Shown: in pieces, positions 59,500 through 64,000 of the stretch
Layout: each line of letters starts with the position of its first letter
Numbering within the stretch: the first letter of the stretch is position 1
NCBI GenBank assembly: GCA_031216445.1
Contig: CM062218.1
Location: forward strand, 8,453,001-8,517,000
Origin: Lateolabrax maculatus
Lineage: Eukaryota; Chordata; Actinopteri; Acropomatiformes; Lateolabracidae
Direction: 5' to 3'
DNA: 64,000 bases
Made by a program: the position numbers and the translations under genes
The notes under the pieces: generated by a model
What the model saw: only the letters and a program-made list of their open reading frames with translations
The model's database searches: none
Told to the model about the DNA's origin: nothing

Positions 59500-62400
59500 T
59501 TAGCTGTAATTCAACTGCTGTTTTTAGGGCATGTTCAGACAGACAACAGTGCTAATAACCAGGACCCCGGTCGAGTCAGCTCCAATTGTTTCAGATTTTA
59601 CTTCTCCCAGGCCCTTTCATCTTCGGACCTGGCCTAAAAATCTGGACCCATAAAGAGACTAGGGGGGGACACAGAGGGCGTGCTGATACCACAACCATTG
59701 TAGCTACTCTGTTTTCTGTCTTCTTGTTGCTCACCTGGACTTTGTTGTGTAGTCATATCCAAACTGAACTAAAAGTGTCTGAGAATTTTACTTACTCATA
59801 TTGAATGTGTTTCTTACCCTCTCACGGCCATGCACTGGCTGATATTTCCCAACGTAAGTTATAATAGAAGATTCTCAAGCCATAGTCTTTTGCAGCTGTT
59901 TTTTTCCTCTCATTGCAGCAGCACTAACAGAATAGTATCTTGGTATGTGGCATCAATCACCCCTCATACACCTAAGCATGCCACAGAGGGCCAAGGCAGG
60001 TTAGGACACATCAGACCAAACCAAAAATGCTCATTGCACACCCCAGCTGTGGTTACACACACCTCAGTCTTTTCCATCTTCTTCATGTCTAAACTAGGTA
60101 TTAATGCATGCAGCAGTGTCATCAATAAATCATGACGGGAGCTTGCTGAAGTTGGATTGTCAGTTATTCAATATAATTATGTGCAGTTATAATGGGCATT
60201 ATCTACAGCCGGCTTGTAATTATACTCAACTTACCATGACAATTAATTCAAACAGCCCAAGTAAAAACACTGAACATATTTCTATAATTTCCTTCATGTA
60301 AGTTTGGTCCACAGGTTCGAATGCAGCCAAGCCTGGAGGCCAGATGTTTTCTGCTTTCCTCAATACTTCCTCAGGCCTGTAGAGAGCAGTAAACCCCCCT
60401 GGATATCTTATTTGTGATTGAACACCCAAACTCTGAGACAGCTTTCATCTATTCTGCTGCCTGTTTAATCAAATGAAACAGAAGAAGATTTTTTTTATTT
60501 TGGGTAAATCACATGATGTGAATAAGACAGTTAAGCAGACACTTCTTTTTTCTAAATTGTACTTTATTTTCTTTTAAAGACATATGTTTTAAAACAGCGA
60601 TTGTAGAGAATAAATAAAGAAACATTATGTTTTTTTTTTACTTCCATAGGTACATTTATGTAATTAAAAACTCTATAATAAGTGTGTTCATTGTCTTGAA
60701 GACCACAAGAATCCTCTTTTTTTTTCTTCTTCTTAAATTAAAAAAGAAATTGTCACATCTCTCCCCTCATCAAATCGATTACCAAATAAATTAAACGTAA
60801 AAAATCAAGATAGAAAAATTCCCAGCCCTTCCTTCCGCTTTGTTAATTTGAAAAGTAGTGGCAGCAGAGAATCTTAACTCGTGAAGTTTTAAGTCCTTTA
60901 ACTCCGTTTTTAAACCAAGGTATGTACAGTGAGAGGAAATCCATTTTTCTCTCCCAGTTTAATTACCCCATGTTTTTTAATTTACGTATAAATAATAAAA
61001 CTAACTCTACATAACAATATTACCAATGGTAATCATACATAATAGTATTTTCTTTTGCCTCCGACTGTGCAGACTGGCCCTCTGTTAACGCCATAGACCA
61101 CAAATCACACTATACAGTAGAACCCTGTTCAGTAGAATAACATCAGTGATATGCTTTTTCTTAACATGTAGATCTTGTTGCCAACAATAGAGTATGTACA
61201 TAATATAAATGAATCCAGCTGTGGAATGATAGGAAATCTGGAGCACTTCTGATATTGCGGATGCTGATTCTGTTGATGTATTTGTTGCTGATATTACTGC
61301 TGTAGTTGTTGTTTTTTTGTAAGCGCATACACGTGATACTGCTTTTTGTGAAGTGTTGCTCCTGTGCTATACGGTTGGTCAAACAACCAAAAAAGGCTGG
61401 GACATCCCAAGTGGTTTTCTTGATTGAACTCTTAGGTTTTCCTGGAGGTAAAGAAGAAGAAGAGGAGAGAGGGAGAGAGAGAGAGAGAGAGCGAGAGAAA
61501 AAGAGCACAGAGAATTTTAAACCAAATCACAGCATTCAAACACATACATTTAAGACTTTGGAAGTGGAGTGGTGTCTGCAATACACACTGCTTGCACTGA
61601 TGCCTCAGGGGAGTCTCAGTAATCAACTAGTGTCCATGCAACTCAAATAGTGACAGTCATACTGCTGAGTTTATGCACGTTCTTAGAAAATAGTTTCTCA
61701 TCTCTTTTGGCAGGCAAATTAAGTCAGAACATGCACAGTAGGAATTCTGGTGGGGATTAACTCTCCACATTTTTGGGAAACAGTCGGAGATTTATTCTGA
61801 GGATATGCAGGACATCATTCTTCAAACTGTTTGTCAGGGAGGTAAGATTTGACATACAGCATTTGAAATCATTGTGTTGTTTGCAAACAGGGCATCTGCA
61901 GGTACCAGAAAAATCTATTTATGACTGATCAAGATCTTTCTGTAAAGCCAGTGTATCTAAATCTAAGACCAATTGAGTATCAGAGCAGTAAATGTGACGC
62001 TTATGTCCCTTTAAGAATATTAACTATATTAAAAACCCCTTAACAAGCAGTCATTACAAACTTTGTTCAAACCCACTTAATTTTCTATGAATTACAATTT
62101 TGATTTGAGATACAAAAGATATCGAATATTTCAGGGTGAATTAAAAAGAAATGTATACAAAATGACACACGACATCTAGGATATTTCCCTTCACAAATAA
62201 AAAACATCATTCAGTGCAAACAACATATAGCTTTGATATAACTTTAGATATTTGTATATATAACTGTCTGACTTTAATGATGGGGGGGGACTGTATGTTA
62301 AGGGGTAATGTAAAATTAAATGTATTGATTTGTTGCAGCAGAGTTTAAGATTTATTTATTGTTGAACAGAGAAAGATAATAAAAATCTAGCTGGTTTAGA

Positions 62401-63350
62401 GGTTGAAACGGATTCAAACTTTGTGCTTTTTTTCAGAGCTGGAAACTTCTTAAAAGTTTAGATTTTTATTAGAAAACATTTAACCTCAGACTTTTTAAGG
62501 ATTTCATTTTTGTTAATCATTTACTTTTCAAACTTGGTCAGTGACCAGCAGATGCCTTGGACATAAAACACATTACGTGTTTTAGGTTATTATAAAAGTT
62601 AAGTGGGTATTTTACTTATATACTGTGAGTATTTTTTGGGGTTATTAGTTTGATGTTTTTGGGATCCCAGAATTCCTACAGAGGAATGCAGTTCCTCAGC
62701 TAGCAGCACGTGTCACAGGAACCAAACAGCTTTACCCAAAACCTTTTAAAATAAGGTTAGTGTCTCAGTTGGTACAACACACACATTCACTTACACATGA
62801 ATATTTTTTTCACATGTAGTCAATACGAAACACTCACACAAATATGAATGCACAAACCTTCTGGCTGTCTCGCACTCAGGTCTCACACACGTACAGTCAC
62901 TCATACACAAATACTATGTTGTCAACCATTTACAGGGGCACGTTCATTACTTTTTCAGTCTCACAAAAACCAAACAAAGTTCAGGCACAAAGTCACTTGG
63001 AATTGAGTTACAACCAAACGAAAAACCCCGCACTCACCGAAAACTACCACACCAACCAACTAAACATAGGGAATATGTAAGAATGATAATCATGACAGAC
63101 AACAAAAAGGGAACTAATCAAAAACCAAAAAGTCTAAATGGAAAAAAATCCTAATATATCCATGTTTGATGGACAACAGGTTAATTTAGCTCTTAGCATT
63201 GAAGCTTTTAGAGGACTTAAAAACAGCATGTCATGATAATCAATTACTTACAGATGCTGAGGTAAAGTGACAGTTATTGATCAGTGTTTGCAAGGATTAA
63301 AACCAGGACAAAATAATAAGAGGAAACTCACAACGCACCAAACACAGTTC
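59500..63350. other. Gene-free stretch
   Basis: No conserved coding sequence seen on either strand. The sequence from about 60540 rightwards is A/T-rich, with several TTTATT motifs (60560, 62356); it could be the 3'UTR of a - strand gene lying right of the window, but nothing in it proves this. Confidence 0.35.
61466..61502. repeat. (GA)n microsatellite
   Basis: GA-rich repeat with about 11 uninterrupted GA units. Confidence 0.9.
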
Positions 63351-63514
63351 ATGGTCGCCACAGTAACCCGCCATGCAGTTGAGCATGGTGAATCAAGGCA
63401 ACGGCCCAAAATAAAAATTGCTAATGGCAACCATCACAGGCAATATCGCCACAGCAACCAACACAGGCCAATTAACTTACAACGCAGTGAGAAGGAAGGG
63501 GGGGAGGTTTTAGC

Positions 63515-63529
63515 GGTTGCTAGGCAACC
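63515..63529. promoter_or_regulatory. RFX X-box-like palindrome
   Basis: GGTTGCTAGGCAACC fits the X-box bound by RFX factors (two half sites, GTTGC and GCAAC). The outer arms CGGTTGC and GCAACCG are perfectly complementary. Further half sites lie at about 63361-63460. Confidence 0.5.
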
Positions 63530-63559
63530 GTAGCCATAGCGACGCACGTCTCCACGATA

Positions 63560-64000
63560 TATGTATGGACGGGACAGTCTTGAGAGTGGTGTGATGTTTT
63601 TTTCAGGAAAAATGTCATATGGCACAGCACAAAAACAATAAATGAAAAGTAAAACAAAAAATTAATGACGAACAGTAGTTGGCATTCAACCCTGCGACAG
63701 AACACTGGTTAGACAGAAAATTTGAACCGAGTAAAAAATCTACTTCTTAATCAAACTGTCCCTACATACTGAGCAAAAAAAGAAGGAGCCACTTTTACAC
63801 AATCTATTTCAAATTGATGATATTCTCAGAGTGCTGCCAACTCATTAAAGTTAATCTACTGTAGGGTTATTGACTTCTTCAGTTCCACATGAAAGACAGC
63901 CATTTAAGTACTGAGCCCCCAATTACATCCACTCTGTCTCTTTAACTTCCACACACATTTCCAGCTGTCTATCAATCCCTCCCCAAGCCCCCCTTATCTC
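63560..64000. other. Right end of window, nothing recognised
   Basis: AT-rich; no reading frame, splice pair or repeat that I can support. Confidence 0.4.

Noticed and set aside
1..64000. CRISPR arrays, tRNA, rRNA or prokaryotic mobile elements
   Set aside because: None seen; regular repeats here are microsatellites and vertebrate interspersed repeats.

Overview
This is a vertebrate nuclear window, most likely from a ray-finned (teleost) fish. Evidence: multi-exon genes with GT-AG introns, AATAAA signals, CpG-rich promoters, and several interspersed repeats whose wording I recognise from teleost genomes. Base composition is uniform and there are no operons, tRNAs or CRISPR arrays. Exon joins below were worked out by hand from splice consensus, reading phase and protein family expectation. 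For the complete conserved genes the phases close without a remainder, giving proteins of 631 (hnrnpr), 251 (dnajc8), 525 (clk2) and 380 (cers2) residues.

Layout, left half. On the + strand are the last two coding exons of atp5if1 (92-466), hnrnpr (2522-5531, 3'UTR to about 6340), an unassigned stretch with possible spliced exons (6767-9070), and dnajc8 (11143-13609). On the - strand are a complexin-3/4-like gene ending in a CAAX box (14726-15967) and clk2 (19241-25809, untranslated first exon ending at 27691).

Layout, right half, all on the - strand. Two tandem genes (29086-32947 and 36875-40195) encode SETDB1-type Tudor regions but have no MBD, pre-SET or SET exons. Then come a single-exon cortexin-domain micro-membrane protein (42101-42283) and cers2 (47115-52490, untranslated first exon ending at 57685). 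From 57.9 to 64 kb I find no conserved gene, only repeats and a cluster of RFX X-box-like motifs.

Gene order: atp5if1, hnrnpr and dnajc8 correspond to human 1p35-p36, while clk2, setdb1 and cers2 correspond to human 1q21-q22. The window therefore joins two human chromosome 1 blocks. The setdb1-like pair sits beside cers2, where human SETDB1 sits beside CERS2, so the pair is probably derived from the ancestral setdb1 locus or a local copy of it.

The most interesting item is this pair of 564- and 400-residue Tudor-only SETDB1 relatives. They keep the reader part of a histone H3K9 methyltransferase, share exon phases, and have no visible catalytic half. Secondary items are the divergent complexin-like gene, a possible 12-nt microexon in clk2, possible cryptic exons between hnrnpr and dnajc8, a Penelope-type GIY-YIG fragment, a hairpin plus retrocopy-like tail in an intron, and the X-box cluster.
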